Source: Schistocerca nitens
Taxonomy: Eukaryota; Arthropoda; Insecta; Orthoptera; Acrididae
DNA length: 64,000 nucleotides
Direction of reading: 5' to 3'
NCBI RefSeq assembly: GCF_023898315.1
Contig: NC_064622.1
Span: forward strand, 181,122,178 to 181,186,177
Of this stretch, positions 40,991 to 51,949 are shown in pieces (position 1 is the first letter of the stretch; each line of letters starts with the position of its first letter). Position numbers and translations under genes: made by a program. The notes under the pieces were generated by a model. That model was not told the origin of the DNA and ran no database searches. It was given only the letters and a program-made list of their open reading frames with translations.

Positions 40991-42412
40991 CACTCCTGGA
41001 AATGGAAAAAAGAACACATTGACACCGGTGTGTCAGACCCACCATACTTGCTCCGGACACTGCGAGAGGGCTGTACAAGCAATGATCACACGCACGGCAC
41101 AGCGGACACACCAGGAACCGCGGTGTTGGCCGTCGAATGGCGCTAGCTGCGCAGCATTTGTGCACCGCCGCCGTCAGTGTCAGCCAGTTTGCCGTGGCAT
41201 ACGGAGCTCCATCGCAGTCTTTAACACTGGTAGCATGCCGCGACAGCGTGGACGTGAACCGTATGTGCAGTTGACGGACTTTGAGCGAGGGCGTATAGTG
41301 GGCATGCGGGAGGCCGGGTGGACGTACCGCCGAATTGCTCAACACGTGGGGCGTGAGGTCTCCACAGTACATCGATGTTGTCGCCAGTGGTCGGCGGAAG
41401 GTGCACGTGCCCGTCGACCTGGGACCGGACCGCAGCGACGCACGGATGCACGCCAAGACCGTAGGATCCTACGCAGTGCCGTAGGGGACCGCACCGCCAC
41501 TTCCCAGCAAATTAGGGACACTGTTGCTCCTGGGGTATCGGCGAGGACCATTCGCAACCGTTTCCATGAAGCTGGGCTACGGTCCCGCACACCGTTAGGC
41601 CGTCTTCCGCTCACGCCCCAACACCGTGCAGCCCGCCTCCAGTGGTGTCGCGACAGGCGTGAATGGAGGGACGAATGGAGACGTGTCGTCTTCAGCGATG
41701 AGAGTCGCTTCTGCCTTGGTGCCAATGATGGTCGTATGCGTGTTTGGCGCCGTGCAGGTGAGCGCCACAATCAGGACTGCATACGACCGAGGCACACAAG
41801 GCCAACACCCGGCATCATGGTGTGGGGAGCGATCTCCTACACTGGCCGTACACCACTGGTGATCGTCGAGGGGACACTGAATAGTGCACGGTACATCCAA
41901 ACCGTCATCGAACCCATCGTTCTACCATTCCTAGACCGGAAAGGGAACTTGCTGTTCCAACAGGACAATGCACGTCCGCATGTATCCCGTGCCACCCAAC
42001 GTGCTCTAGAAGGTGTAAGTCAACTACCCTGGCCAGCAAGATCTCCGGATCTGTCCCCCATTGAGCATGTTTGGGACTGGATGAAGCGTCGTCTCACGCG
42101 GTCTGCACGTCCAGCACGAACGCTGGTCCAACTGAGGCGCCAGGTGGAAATGGCATGGCAAGCCGTTCCACAGGACTACATCCAGCATCTCTACGATCGT
42201 CTCCATGGGAGAATAGCAGCCTGCATTGCTGCGAAAGGTGGATATACACTGTACTAGTGCCGACATTGTGCATGCTCTGTTGCCTGTGTCTATGTGCCTG
42301 TGGTTCTGTCAGTGTGATCATGTGATGTATCTGACCCCAAGAATGTGTCAATAAAGTTTCCCCTTCCTGGGACAATGAATTCACGGTGTTATTATTTCAA
42401 TTTCCAGGAGTG
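40991..42412 (+). mobile_element. Complete Tc1-like transposon, copy 2
   Basis: Same terminal repeats as copy 1 (CACTCCTGGAAATGGAAAA at 40991; its counterpart ends at 42412), flanked by TA at 40989-40990 and 42413-42414. Length 1,422 bp. It is inserted in an older, unrelated-subfamily Tc1 remnant. Confidence 0.95.
41235..42257 (+). CDS. Tc1-like transposase, intact (340 aa)
   Basis: It has the same domain layout as copy 1: helix-turn-helix at residues 13-50, basic linker, second DNA-binding region and DDE triad D155, D244, E277. It differs from copy 1 at seven residues by my comparison (positions 5, 83, 107, 189, 236, 250, 257), none catalytic. An in-frame ATG at 41019 would add 72 residues, but this extension exists only because of a small indel just upstream of the conserved start. 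Copy 1 has a stop there. The ATG at 41235, matching copy 1, is therefore preferred. The extension lies in the terminal region of the transposon. Likely functional or very recently so. Confidence 0.92.
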   Translation: MPRQRGREPYVQLTDFERGRIVGMREAGWTYRRIAQHVGREVSTVHRCCRQWSAEGARARRPGTGPQRRTDARQDRRILRSAVGDRTATSQQIRDTVAPGVSARTIRNRFHEAGLRSRTPLGRLPLTPQHRAARLQWCRDRREWRDEWRRVVFSDESRFCLGANDGRMRVWRRAGERHNQDCIRPRHTRPTPGIMVWGAISYTGRTPLVIVEGTLNSARYIQTVIEPIVLPFLDRKGNLLFQQDNARPHVSRATQRALEGVSQLPWPARSPDLSPIEHVWDWMKRRLTRSARPARTLVQLRRQVEMAWQAVPQDYIQHLYDRLHGRIAACIAAKGGYTLY

Positions 42413-42755
42413 TATGTTACCTCTCATGCGACAGTGCGGTAGTACCATTTATCAGTAGGACAATGCCACATGCACACAAAACACCTCTCTCTATGAACTG
42501 CAGATACTCCGTTATCAGCAAGATTCAAAAATCTGTAATTGATAGAACCCTTGTGTGGACCGGCTCAGACATCAGTTCCGTTGCAGAGCCATTGTCCAGG
42601 GTATCAAAGACCAGTTACAACAGGTTCTGTTGACCCGCAACAGCGGTTGGAAAAGTATTTACAAAGAAGATCACCAAACAGCCGTACGTATTTGAGAAGT
42701 TATTTTACTTTGACTACCAGTTCCATCTTCAGGCTCCATATTTCCTTCATATAGG

Positions 42756-43310
42756 GGGTGTTCACAAAGTCTCTCCGCAGTGCCGTATGATTGTTAGCCG
42801 CGGGTGCCCTATGATTCTTCGCCTGACTGGGTTACTTCCCTTCAAGTGGACTCTCCCAATGTTCCACTGTTTCGTTTATCTCAGCCAGCGTCAGTAGTAT
42901 CGTTGGTGTGTGTCATTAAGGGTTGACTTGAACGTTTAAGTTTAGTTCCTTTGTTCGTTTGTATCGTTTTTGTCACTTTTAAAATGCTAACCATTCACGA
43001 ATGTGTGTTTTTAGTCGAACAAGTGTTAAAAGCTTGCAGTAAATACACAGTTTCAGTTCGTCAAACATGTAATTCGGTTTTCCCGGAGACAACACTCCCA
43101 CATCGCATTACTGTGCGAGATTTGACTAACAAATTTCTAAGTACGAGTTCAATGACAGATGCACCGAGAAGTGGTCGTACTAAAGTTTTGTGTGAGGATA
43201 AACTACTCGATATTTCCGATAAAATGTCCATGAGTCCGAACATAAATCGTTATGACATTGTATTCATTAAATAACAGTAATAAAAAGTGCGATAAACTTT
43301 ACTTTGTTTC
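42756..43310 (+). mobile_element. Internally deleted IS630-like transposon
   Basis: GGGGGTGTTCACAAAGTCTC at about 42756 resembles the terminal repeat of this DDE family. It is followed by a leader and the N-terminal domain ORF. The catalytic part is missing. The right end merges into sequence beside the SINE and is not resolved. Confidence 0.5.
42984..43274 (+). CDS. Stand-alone N-terminal DNA-binding domain of IS630-like transposase (96 aa)
   Basis: The frame starts MLTIHECVFLVEQVLK and continues SVRQTCNSVFPETTLPHRIT, VRDLTNKFLSTSSMTDAPRS and GRTKVLCEDKLLDISDKMSM SPN before a stop. This matches, from memory, the helix-turn-helix domain (DUF4817-type) that precedes the catalytic domain in the family seen at 28771-30435. 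No catalytic aspartates follow, because the body was deleted. An in-frame ATG 33 bp upstream exists, but the conserved domain begins at 42984. The frame is unbroken, so a DNA-binding-only protein is possible. It is more likely a relic. Confidence 0.55.
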   Translation: MLTIHECVFLVEQVLKACSKYTVSVRQTCNSVFPETTLPHRITVRDLTNKFLSTSSMTDAPRSGRTKVLCEDKLLDISDKMSMSPNINRYDIVFIK

Positions 43311-43324
43311 TCATTAGCACTAAT

Positions 43325-43511
43325 AAATGACTCTGAGCACTATGGGACTCAACTGCTGTGGTCATCAGTCCCCTAGAACTTAGAACTACTTAAACCTAAC
43401 TAACCTAAGGACATCACACACATCCATGCCCGAGGCAGGATTCGAACCTGCGACCGTAGCAGTCGCACGGTTCGGGACTGCGCGCTTAGAACCGCGAGAC
43501 CACCGCGGCCA
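43325..43511 (-). mobile_element. tRNA-derived SINE, family A
   Basis: Reverse-strand copy with head GGCCGCGGTGGTCTCGCGG and the family tail. A 14-bp duplication with one mismatch (TCATTAGCACTAAT / TCATTAGCACCAAT) lies at 43311-43324 and 43512-43525. Confidence 0.92.
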
Positions 43512-43525
43512 TCATTAGCACCAAT

Positions 43526-44196
43526 AGTTTAGGATAAAATAATATAAGCTCTCTTCCCTTGATGAGCATACAACACACTACAAAATGTAATATTTTAACA
43601 CGCTTCCGAGTCAACAGTGGAAAGTTATAATTCTCACGAGCGGTCACGAATGATAAAATAAAACAGAGTTCAGCACAGTTTACAGTTTTTCATACTCATT
43701 GTGGCCTATACGTCGCTCAGATGTCCAGTGCTCCCTACAGCAAAACACTTACAAAAGCTACTGCTGAAACTATGCTGTTTGCGAATGCTCTGCCGATACT
43801 GCACTGGAGCGACTCGGTTGTGTAGTACCGCTGTTCGTTACAACTAAACTTATTATTACTGTCACGATTCATTTTTCACAAATAAAATATTTAAGTTAAT
43901 CATCTATAAAGATAGCCGTTTTAGAGGTAGTTTCGTTTTTAAAAACTACGTTTCACCCTTATTGGTTCCCTCTTCTACCCGTCATTACATGTACAGTCTT
44001 ATGAGTCTATAGGTGCATTTTCTCTAACGTTTCGGTAGATATTTGCTATTTCGCTTTTTGCAATGCCGCTCTCGTGTCTATCCTAACAATTACATCACGC
44101 TTTTCATGCGACGGCTAATGCCGACGGGAAGCGTCCGTTTGTTTCCAGTTAAAAACAAAACAATTTTTAAAACTGAAAATGACGTTGTCTTCGATA
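43526..44196. other. Unassigned stretch
   Basis: No coding block, repeat partner or terminal repeat recognised. Confidence 0.45.
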
Positions 44197-44201
44197 CAAC
44201 G

Positions 44202-44692
44202 TGTGGTGTCACCGCCAGACACCACACTTGCTAGGTGGTAGCCTTTAAATCGGCCGCGGTCCGTTAGAATACGTCGGACCCGCGTGTCGCCACTATCAGT
44301 GATTGTAGACCGAGCGCCGCCACATGGCAGGTCTAGAGAGACTTCCTAGCACTCGCCCCAGTTGTACAACCGACTTCGCTAGCGATGGTTCACTGACAAA
44401 ATGCGCTCTCATTTGCCGAGACGATAGTTAGCATAGCCTTCAGCTACGTCATTTGCTACGACCTAGCAAGGCGCCATTACCAGTTACTATTGATACTGTA
44501 ATCATGCTCCGTCAAGAGCGACGCTCATCATTAATGGATTAAAGTTAAGTATTCCACCAGCTACGTGCGCTTTTCTAAATTCTAATTTCCTTGTCCTGTT
44601 CCAGACCTCACGCCAGCCTACGTGAGCTAAAACGCGTGCCTTTCGGCTTCCTCTATGTAACCTAGTGTTGACTCTCCTGCCAACCCACAACA
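44202..44692 (+). mobile_element. Solo LTR, copy 1, with 5-bp target duplication
   Basis: It starts TGTGGTGTCACCGCCAGAC and ends CCAACCCACAACA. CAACG at 44197-44201 repeats exactly at 44693-44697. A second copy lies at 52336-52822. The LTR is 491 bp long, non-coding and has no internal region attached. I recall it as a frequent orthopteran LTR. Confidence 0.92.
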
Positions 44693-44697
44693 CAACG

Positions 44698-45806
44698 TTC
44701 CATTGATAGTCTAGTGCGATATCCGTTTTACCGGTGTGTATTGACAGAGAATGAATAATAACGAGTACTCAAGCAGTGATACCATCGTTCTGGTCCACGT
44801 CGACTGCTACTGTCATGCAATACATCCGCTTAGTCGCTGTTGAAGTACTCGTTATTCTTCGTTTTTCATTCCCTGCTAATAAATTGTGATAAAACAAATA
44901 TTGCACTACACTAAAACTGTAACGCCCTAAGGAATGGTGACGCAAAATTCCTGTTTAAAGATAACGGGAAAGAGACCCACGCTTTCCATCTACACTGGGC
45001 GTCGCATGAGACTTTTGAGCCGTATTCGTCTGGACTGCCTCCAGCCACCGGAAACACAAAATTTAAAAAAGTCCTCGAAACATCAAAGAAACAGCGTCTG
45101 TTCGCTCTTCGGAGGAACACCCGGTATCAACTGAAGTTCCATACCATGGTTCTGTCTATATGTTTAAGCTAATCTCAGGTTCTACTGCAATATTTTTGAT
45201 ACGGTTATCGCTAATAGAGTATGCACCAGGAATACAATATTCCGCAGTCTGTGTTGTTAAGAAGAACGATGCAAATTACTTCGAACACGCATGCGTGATT
45301 GAAGGAACATTGCATCGTATTTCTTAACAACAAGGGCACTGCAGTCTCGTACTTTTTCACTGATACCAGGCATCTGACGGTCAATTAAAATGTCCTCCTC
45401 TACGGGAGTTTATACTGTGTGTACAAGTTCAGGTTGTGACGCAGCGATGAGGACGTACGGCAGACTGGGGCAGTGTGTTAAGTCATGCACTGATAGCCAA
45501 AGCAGCTGAGGCTCGCGTAAGGCAGGAAATGCGGCACAAATTTTCATTGCCGTCATTCCCGTGTACAGCTGATGCTTGTTCGTATTCTCAGCTGCGAATA
45601 CTTTCATCTAATACACGAGGAAGGTTTGCGCATATAATTTGTAATTATTTCCAGAATACTGGGTGAACTATGATGAATGAAAGTCCTGAAACGCTGTGAA
45701 AACGATGCCATTGCGCTCTAGCGGTGAATCGCAGTAAGTTACACGGCCTGACGATGTTTCGACCCGGGGGGGGGGGTTCTTCTCACTGATTTTCTGTGAC
45801 AAAAAG
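44698..45806. other. Unassigned stretch with two inverted repeats
   Basis: It contains a 13-bp inverted pair (44757-44769 with 44844-44856) and a 22-bp pair (45254-45275 with 45311-45332, two mismatches). No coding block recognised. Confidence 0.4.
45254..45332. repeat. Hairpin with 22-bp stem
   Basis: GTTGTTAAGAAGAACGATGC and its near-complement ATCGTATTTCTTAACAAC enclose a 35-nt loop that itself contains a short palindrome (CACGCATGCGTG). Confidence 0.75.
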
Positions 45807-46096
45807 TGCTTTGTACGAATTCTATGTGGCAAAGGTTGCTTCGCAACAATGTTGTGTGGTAGAGGGTGCTCTGTACAAATGTTGTGTGATGGAGCGTGCT
45901 TCATACCGTGACACACGGTGCTTCCTACAGACACTGCGTGGCAGAGGGTGCATTGTGATGATGTTGTGTGGCAGAGGGTGCTTCGTACCGATGTTGTGTG
46001 GCAGAGCATGCTTCGTGCCAATGTTTCGTGTTGTAGAGTGCAACCTACTGATTTTGCACAGCAGAAGTGTTTTGCAGGAATGTTACGTTGGAAAAG
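45807..46096. repeat. Minisatellite, ten units of about 30 bp
   Basis: Units begin TGCTTCGTACC-like and continue GATGTTGTGTGGCAGAGGG. Starts lie at about 45807, 45837, 45867, 45897, 45919, 45949, 45979, 46009, 46039 and 46068. One unit is shortened to 22 bp and the last two are 29 bp. Because 30 is a multiple of three, several frames on both strands stay open and encode decapeptide repeats (for example CGRGCFVPML on plus, TKHPLPHNIG on minus). I regard these frames as a by-product of the repeat. Confidence 0.85.
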
Positions 46097-48034
46097 TGGT
46101 CACACAGAAAATATAGCTGTGGCACTGGAGTCGTGCATCCAGCAAGTGTTCACAGCTCAGACATGAATTTTAGTCATAACTCTACACAGTGGCCAGTAAA
46201 TGAATTTACCGCTATGCTGGACAAGTCTCTGCCTGTACTTGCTTAGTGTTACCCATGTGGACCCAAAGTGGGTCGCTAGTTATTAATAACATAAATATTT
46301 AAATCATTTTACAACATTGGCTTAAACACTGTAGGAATTAACACAAAAAATTAAGTGACAAAATACGCCGAACTTTGCTTCGACGATCTTTCTTCTCGTT
46401 CCTCAGTTTCACCATATTAACGTGATAAAAGAATTTGTTGGTAAAAGATTTAAACAAATTTTATTTTACTAATAAAAACGCAGAATAGTGTAAAACCCCT
46501 GCGGAAACAGGTAATGGACGTGCCTACACTATTATGACTTCATAACAAGTTCTACTATGGAGAATTGCGTATTTAGCGCTGCTTGTTTAATCTATAAAAT
46601 TGTTTATGGCTTGTAGCATGAAGAGTATTTAGCATATTGAAGCATGGGGCTCAAAAGTCGTACAGGTAGTGTAATTATATATACTAATTTTGCCACCTCG
46701 TTTAAGCCAGCAGCACATCAGGTCCTCACAGAGTCAATTTGTTAAATAAATTTCTGTAAATGTTGGTTATTAATACAATAATAGGTTGCATAGATTTGGC
46801 ATTTAAAACAGCCCTAGTGGCGATGAACTTGTTCATTAATATGCTCGGTTTGGTAACTTCTAAATCGCTGTAGTGTTAATGGAATGTGAAACACTAAATA
46901 TCAAAATTTTTAGAGTAGACTTTTTATTTCAGTAAGCGTCATAGCCGAAATCCCACCATGTGTTCACTGTCTTTCGCGTCTTTAAGTTACGGGGCTGCTA
47001 GGAGCCGACTATAAGCTCCGCCTGTTCTGACAGGTACGAGCTTTTATAAACACGTGGCCACAGCATTCGTTATCTTAAAAGCTGAATTTGTTGAACACAG
47101 TGAATACGCCATGACAACGTACTAAGCCAATATCGGTAAAGTGTTATCCATTGCACTGTTTGGCCGCAAACACAGAAAAACATACAAGATCTTCAACAGA
47201 GTCTAGATTCATGGAGATCATATAGTCATAGGATCACTTACGTTTTTCGTTTCAAGAACATCGTTTATGGTGGATGACATTAAGTTAATAGTGTCCAGCC
47301 AGTGAACGCAAGTAACACACAAGCAGCAGTGATGCTGGGCCTAAATAGTATTACCTAGGATTTATCCACTTTAATATGTGGTACACTACATAATGAATAC
47401 TTTTAAGTTTATGAATGTAGTACTGTATTTTGTTCAATATATGTTACAAAGTATTTGTGTTGTTTGTTTCACGCGTGTTGGTGAATATATGGGGAGAGTG
47501 TATGGGTAAACTTAGCGAGTGTTGAGCGTCACACATCACCACATACAAATTTGAGCTGGACGACAGCCGTTGGTCACAATAAGAAGCCGAAGCGACACCA
47601 TATCTCCTGAAACGATCGACATCTGACAGTACATAAAATTGAATACTATAGAACGTGATGTATGATTGCAAAATTATCTCCAATCTCAATCTCAGTCTTG
47701 TATCGAACACAGAATAATTTTGTGAAGTCTACTCTTGGCCAATTAACAGTTCACATCCCCCCTTTTTTAGGACAATTACATGTACGAAATATTGTGAGTA
47801 AATGATATTCAGCAATTTTATTCACTATTCGTCAACTGCTTTATGAACGTCATTCACTCCCATGCCTGTGTATTTTGTGCAGGCGTGATATGTGCTTCAA
47901 TATTTTGACCATAATTTAATTTCTATTAAAGCTATCAAAATTGTAATCTACATTTAAGGTCTAAAAATACAAAGACAGCTTAAATTAACTAAAGAATAAG
48001 AGAGAGTTTATCAGAGGAAATGATACTACCAAGA
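46097..48034. other. Unassigned 1.9-kb AT-rich stretch
   Basis: Short unrecognised frames only, no B boxes or paired terminal repeats. The left end follows the minisatellite. Confidence 0.45.
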
Positions 48035-49854
48035 ATCCCAAACTGATGATAGACACATCAGACCGAAACTACTCTCATAAAATATTTAACGATAAAATTT
48101 TGTTTCTACTTAATATGTTAATAGCTTTATTGACAGTCTTGTATGTTTGCCTCAAACATGGTCAATGGTCATTTGGATGAAGGTGATAAGTAACTGAAAT
48201 TAAAGCAGTTACTGGAAGATATATTTACAAGTTCACCCCTTTCCACAACTTTATGTACATTCTAATTAGTGGAATCTGAATAATAAGTCTAAGTGAGTAA
48301 CATATCAGATTAATTCAAAGCAATAGAATTTCTGTGTCTGACATATCATTTTGTACAATCTGCTTTGTCACTAAACTGAAAAGTAGATGGTGTTCATATG
48401 TGGCTCTCTGTGTAAGGAGTGCGTTTTAAGCAAAATATGAGGTGTAGGACAAGTTTTACATCGTGATTAGGGGAAGGTACATTGTGACAAATATTATAAA
48501 CTCAAGTTTCATTGGACCCATTTAATTTAGAGGTCTCCAAGATCATCATAAAGTATAGAAGCACGAAATTTGTTATAGTGTTTATAACCTTTTATTGCCT
48601 CTATATCCATATTTACTTGATAGACAATGCATTGACTACAATGCAAGTAATACATAATTCAGTTTCATGGTCTCCGCTTTCTAATACTTCTTTCACTGTG
48701 GACAGACCTATATATATTCGTCCAAAGCAACATTTTCTCTTACCACAGCAATGGCATCTGTAGCACACGAAGTTGCTGCATAAATTATTTTTTATAGTAC
48801 GACCGATTCTGGTCACAGATCAGTTTCTAGCAACTGTTGTACACATGTCACAGATACAGAAAAGTTTTGGGCAATAAGGATATTTTAGAAACGTAGTAAA
48901 ATACGAGCAATACTTACACAAATTTGTTAATAACAGGAGTTTCATGTATATCATAAAATGAAGGACAATATTTGTAAATAATATTTTGTTATGGAAAGGT
49001 AGATGCTTAGCGTGAGTTGTACAGTTATCTGAAGAACACACTAAATAAAATGGGCAAAATTGGCTTCATGACTAGTATTAACTTTGTAATTCGGTTGACA
49101 GCCTTACATACTACAAACGCTATTCCTGCAATTCATAACAGTCACATATCACTATCAAGAAGAACCATTTTAGAATCTGTCATACCAGGCACAAAATGTA
49201 ATCTTCAGATACTTACCATTAAGATGCAAATTATTAAACTGTCAAGAAGAAACGAAATTCGACAAACAATTCCTAAGTGTATTTATGATATAATTTCTAT
49301 TATTTCAGTCACTTTTTACTAATATATTATTTCCATGACCTGTTTTGGCAGCTTGCTGCCATCATCAGATGAATTACAGTTACATGTAGACTTTCTATGT
49401 ACTCACACGTATCTATGTCATGATACATAATTAATTATAATATTGTTAGGAAAAGATCATTGTTTAGCTCAGTTCTTTTTTCGATTAATTAAGTTTTCTA
49501 CATTGGAGATTATTTAAGGAAATTAATATTGTTACTTTCTAATTTATCACTTAGTAACCTGTTACCATGTACAGTGCCACAAATCAAAATTTCTATATCT
49601 CCATTTTGTGTCCTTTCCCATCTTAACCATTGAAATTAGATCGTCATCACAGACAGCCATCATTGGAATGATGTAAATATCTGAATGTGAAAGTGTTACA
49701 TTGTGATGCGTTCGTTACTGCGCTCTGTGTTCCAAAGAATAAAATATAAAAGTAAATAAATACATTAATGAAATAAAGTAAGCAAGAAAGTCACACAATG
49801 TACAAGCTAAAACACCTTTTGGTGCAGGATTCTATTTCGATTAATAAGCTCACT

Positions 49855-49878
49855 GACACACACACACACACACACACT
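49855..49878. repeat. AC microsatellite
   Basis: Run of about 12 AC dinucleotides. Confidence 0.9.
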
Positions 49879-50374
49879 AAGTATTGTAATTAGCAGTGAT
49901 GTATGCTAAAATCGATATCAAGACAAATACCTAAAAGCAGCAAAACGTGTGTTGTCGAAATATTAGGAAACTTCAAGAATTAGACAATGACATGCCATGA
50001 AAGTTGTTGGCTAAAATGTAATTATATAATACCAAAGAGGATGAAATGATCGTATCTGGTACAAATGTTACGACTAAATAATCAACCTGAAAGATACCAC
50101 AGTTGAGGACAGGCGGAAAATTTATTGTGTAAATTTGTAAACCACAATTTTTCGACAAACCTTAACTATATTACCATGAGACCTTAGGTAGCACATATTA
50201 AAATGGCATTTGTTGTGTCAAAAATTAACAGTACTGAGCAAAACAGTATGAGAGCAAATTTGTAAATACCAAGAATAATCAAATTGTTAACCAGAAAATA
50301 GACAAAAAGTAATATAATTCATAAGCATTTGCTAATGAAAGCTAAAGACAAATAAACCATTCACAGAACTATTG

Positions 50375-50760
50375 TAGTTGCAGGTGACAAAGGTCATTCA
50401 GCTGTCATCATGTATAAATCTGACTACAAAGGAAAAACATAATTTTTTTCAAGACAGTAATATTACTCAGAAAAAGACATGCAGGAAAATTTAACAACTC
50501 ACTTAAAAATGCATTTAACAACTACTAATTTATGCTTGCAGAGAGGAAAAAGGAAATTTGTATTGTTATGAATCCAAGAGTTCCTTAATGAAGGGCACAA
50601 TTGAAAACTTATAAGAATGATGTCTTTGTGTGGCTGATTGTAAATTATAGAGGAGCCCCTGGTAATATGTGGAATGAAGAGTTAAATAAGAAAATTAACA
50701 ATTACACTTTCGTAATCTCTACTTTCTGAATAATGCCTCTGAACTGATTAGCCAGCAACT
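50375..50760 (+). pseudogene. Penelope-type RT fragment
   Basis: A DKG block (AGDKGHSAVIM) is followed 220 bp later by a KTYKND...VNYRGAP block, the same two N-terminal RT blocks as in the copy at 6455-6720. Stops and frame changes lie between. No palm catalytic block survives. Confidence 0.45.
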
Positions 50761-51130
50761 CAGACTGAACTGAAATACTAGAAATGTAAAACAAAAAACA
50801 AAAAAAAGTGTTGAACATTTTCGTGATATTTTGTTACAAAGGTGGTTATGCATTGGAGTTACATTTTGTGCATTTTCATATCTATGTTGTATAACTGACA
50901 CTCAGTGCATCTACCATTATATGACAAAGTATTATTTGTACACATTATAATTTGACATTTGTCTTACTGCATTATTTAACTCGTGCTGTTAAAACATTTG
51001 TAAGCACTACTCATATTTTACTACATTTTTCAACATTCGTATTGTGCAAAATTTTTTCTACATCCATGAAGTGTGTACAACAGGTACTACAAAATGGTCT
51101 CTGACCGAAACTTGCCGTACAATTTAAAAT

Positions 51131-51701
51131 AATTTGTACAGCGGCTTAACTTGTTACAAATGTAATTTCCACAGTTTATATAAACTGTGGAGCACAACCA
51201 ATGAAAACAAATTTTACTGCATCTTAAGTTCAATTATGTCAGTGTGGTTTCATACAGATGCACTATATATTTAAGAGAAAGGGAGAAAGTAAAATTAAAT
51301 AACATACAGATCGAGATTACTTTTCATTAACAAGTGTGTCACCTGCCAAAGAAATTCATGAATTAGTCATTACGTGATTGATGGTGTGGCCGATATGCAG
51401 CTTTCATTGAGCCTTTAAATTTGGGTCATCTCTAGATTTTGATGCAGTTGCCTGTTTTATCTGCGATGATATAGCCGAGAAACTGGAACGAAACGCCAGT
51501 AAATAGATTCACATGTTAAGTTTCTCTACCCTGAACCAAAGTCAAGATTGGCTGCGAAAGCAATAATTGTAACTCTGTATAGCGCTGTGAATATTTAAAT
51601 GTATTGATTTTGGAAACCCTATATTTTCTCAGGTAACGTAACTGAACCATTCATACGCACTATATACGTAATAAATAATCACAGAGGCACACTATCTGAT
51701 C
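51131..51701. other. Unassigned stretch
   Basis: Nothing recognised up to the SINE target duplication. Confidence 0.4.
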
Positions 51702-51716
51702 TGAAGTATGCTAACA

Positions 51717-51916
51717 GCCGGCCGAAGTGGCCGTGCGGTTAAAGGCGCTGCAGTCTGGAACCGCAGGACCGCTACGGTCGCAGGTTCGAATCCTGCCTCG
51801 GGCATGGATGTTTGTGATGTCCTTAGGTTAGTTAGGTTTAACTAGTTCTAAGTCCTAGGGGACTAATAACCTCAGCAGTTGAGTCCCATAGTGCTCAGAG
51901 CCATTTGAACCATTTT
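51717..51916 (+). mobile_element. tRNA-derived SINE, family A, 15-bp target duplication
   Basis: Full-length copy very close to the one at 30474-30672. A perfect 15-bp duplication (TGAAGTATGCTAACA) lies at 51702-51716 and 51917-51931. Confidence 0.95.
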
Positions 51917-51949
51917 TGAAGTATGCTAACACACATTAACGGATATTTA

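Larger units (their letters stand above)
40121..42680 (+). pseudogene. Older Tc1-like transposon remnant split by the intact Tc1 copy
   Basis: A terminal-repeat-like CCTGACAAAAATAAAGCG starts at 40121. Blocks on either side of the inserted copy: MRQCYQHLTEFERGT near 40350 (first helix-turn-helix), VFSHESWFYTIPDDHRRQIW near 40785 (VFSDESRF with the aspartate changed to histidine), VVEATLTAERYVKDIVLL up to 40989, then after 42415 RTMPHAHKTPLS (eroded QDNARPHT). Many stops. The break lies at TA exactly where the intact element inserted. The right end is not defined. The remnant at 58717-59700 belongs to a related family (shares YQHLTEFERG). Confidence 0.6.
48035..51130 (+). mobile_element. Faint second Penelope-like remnant
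   Basis: Weak but mutually supporting signs: a CTGATGA...GACCGAAAC motif at 48041-48070; an inverted CTGATGA stem-loop motif at about 49345-49378; VVAGDKGHSAVIMYKSDY at about 50375-50428 (Penelope RT DKG block); KTYKNDVFVWLIVNYRGAP at about 50600-50660 (normally KTHK...LRPIV); and GGTCTCTGACCGAAAC near 51092. The rest is AT-rich and unreadable. Boundaries are guesses from the outer motifs. Confidence 0.4.

Noticed and set aside
41019-41234. N-terminal extension of the second transposase (start at 41019)
   Set aside because: It is open only because of a small indel relative to copy 1, which has a stop there. The conserved protein starts at 41235.
45807-46096. CRISPR array
   Set aside because: Units are head-to-tail with no variable spacers, and the genome is eukaryotic. 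It is a minisatellite.
45796-46116. Protein-coding gene across the minisatellite
   Set aside because: Open frames on both strands follow from the 30-bp period and carry no independent coding evidence.
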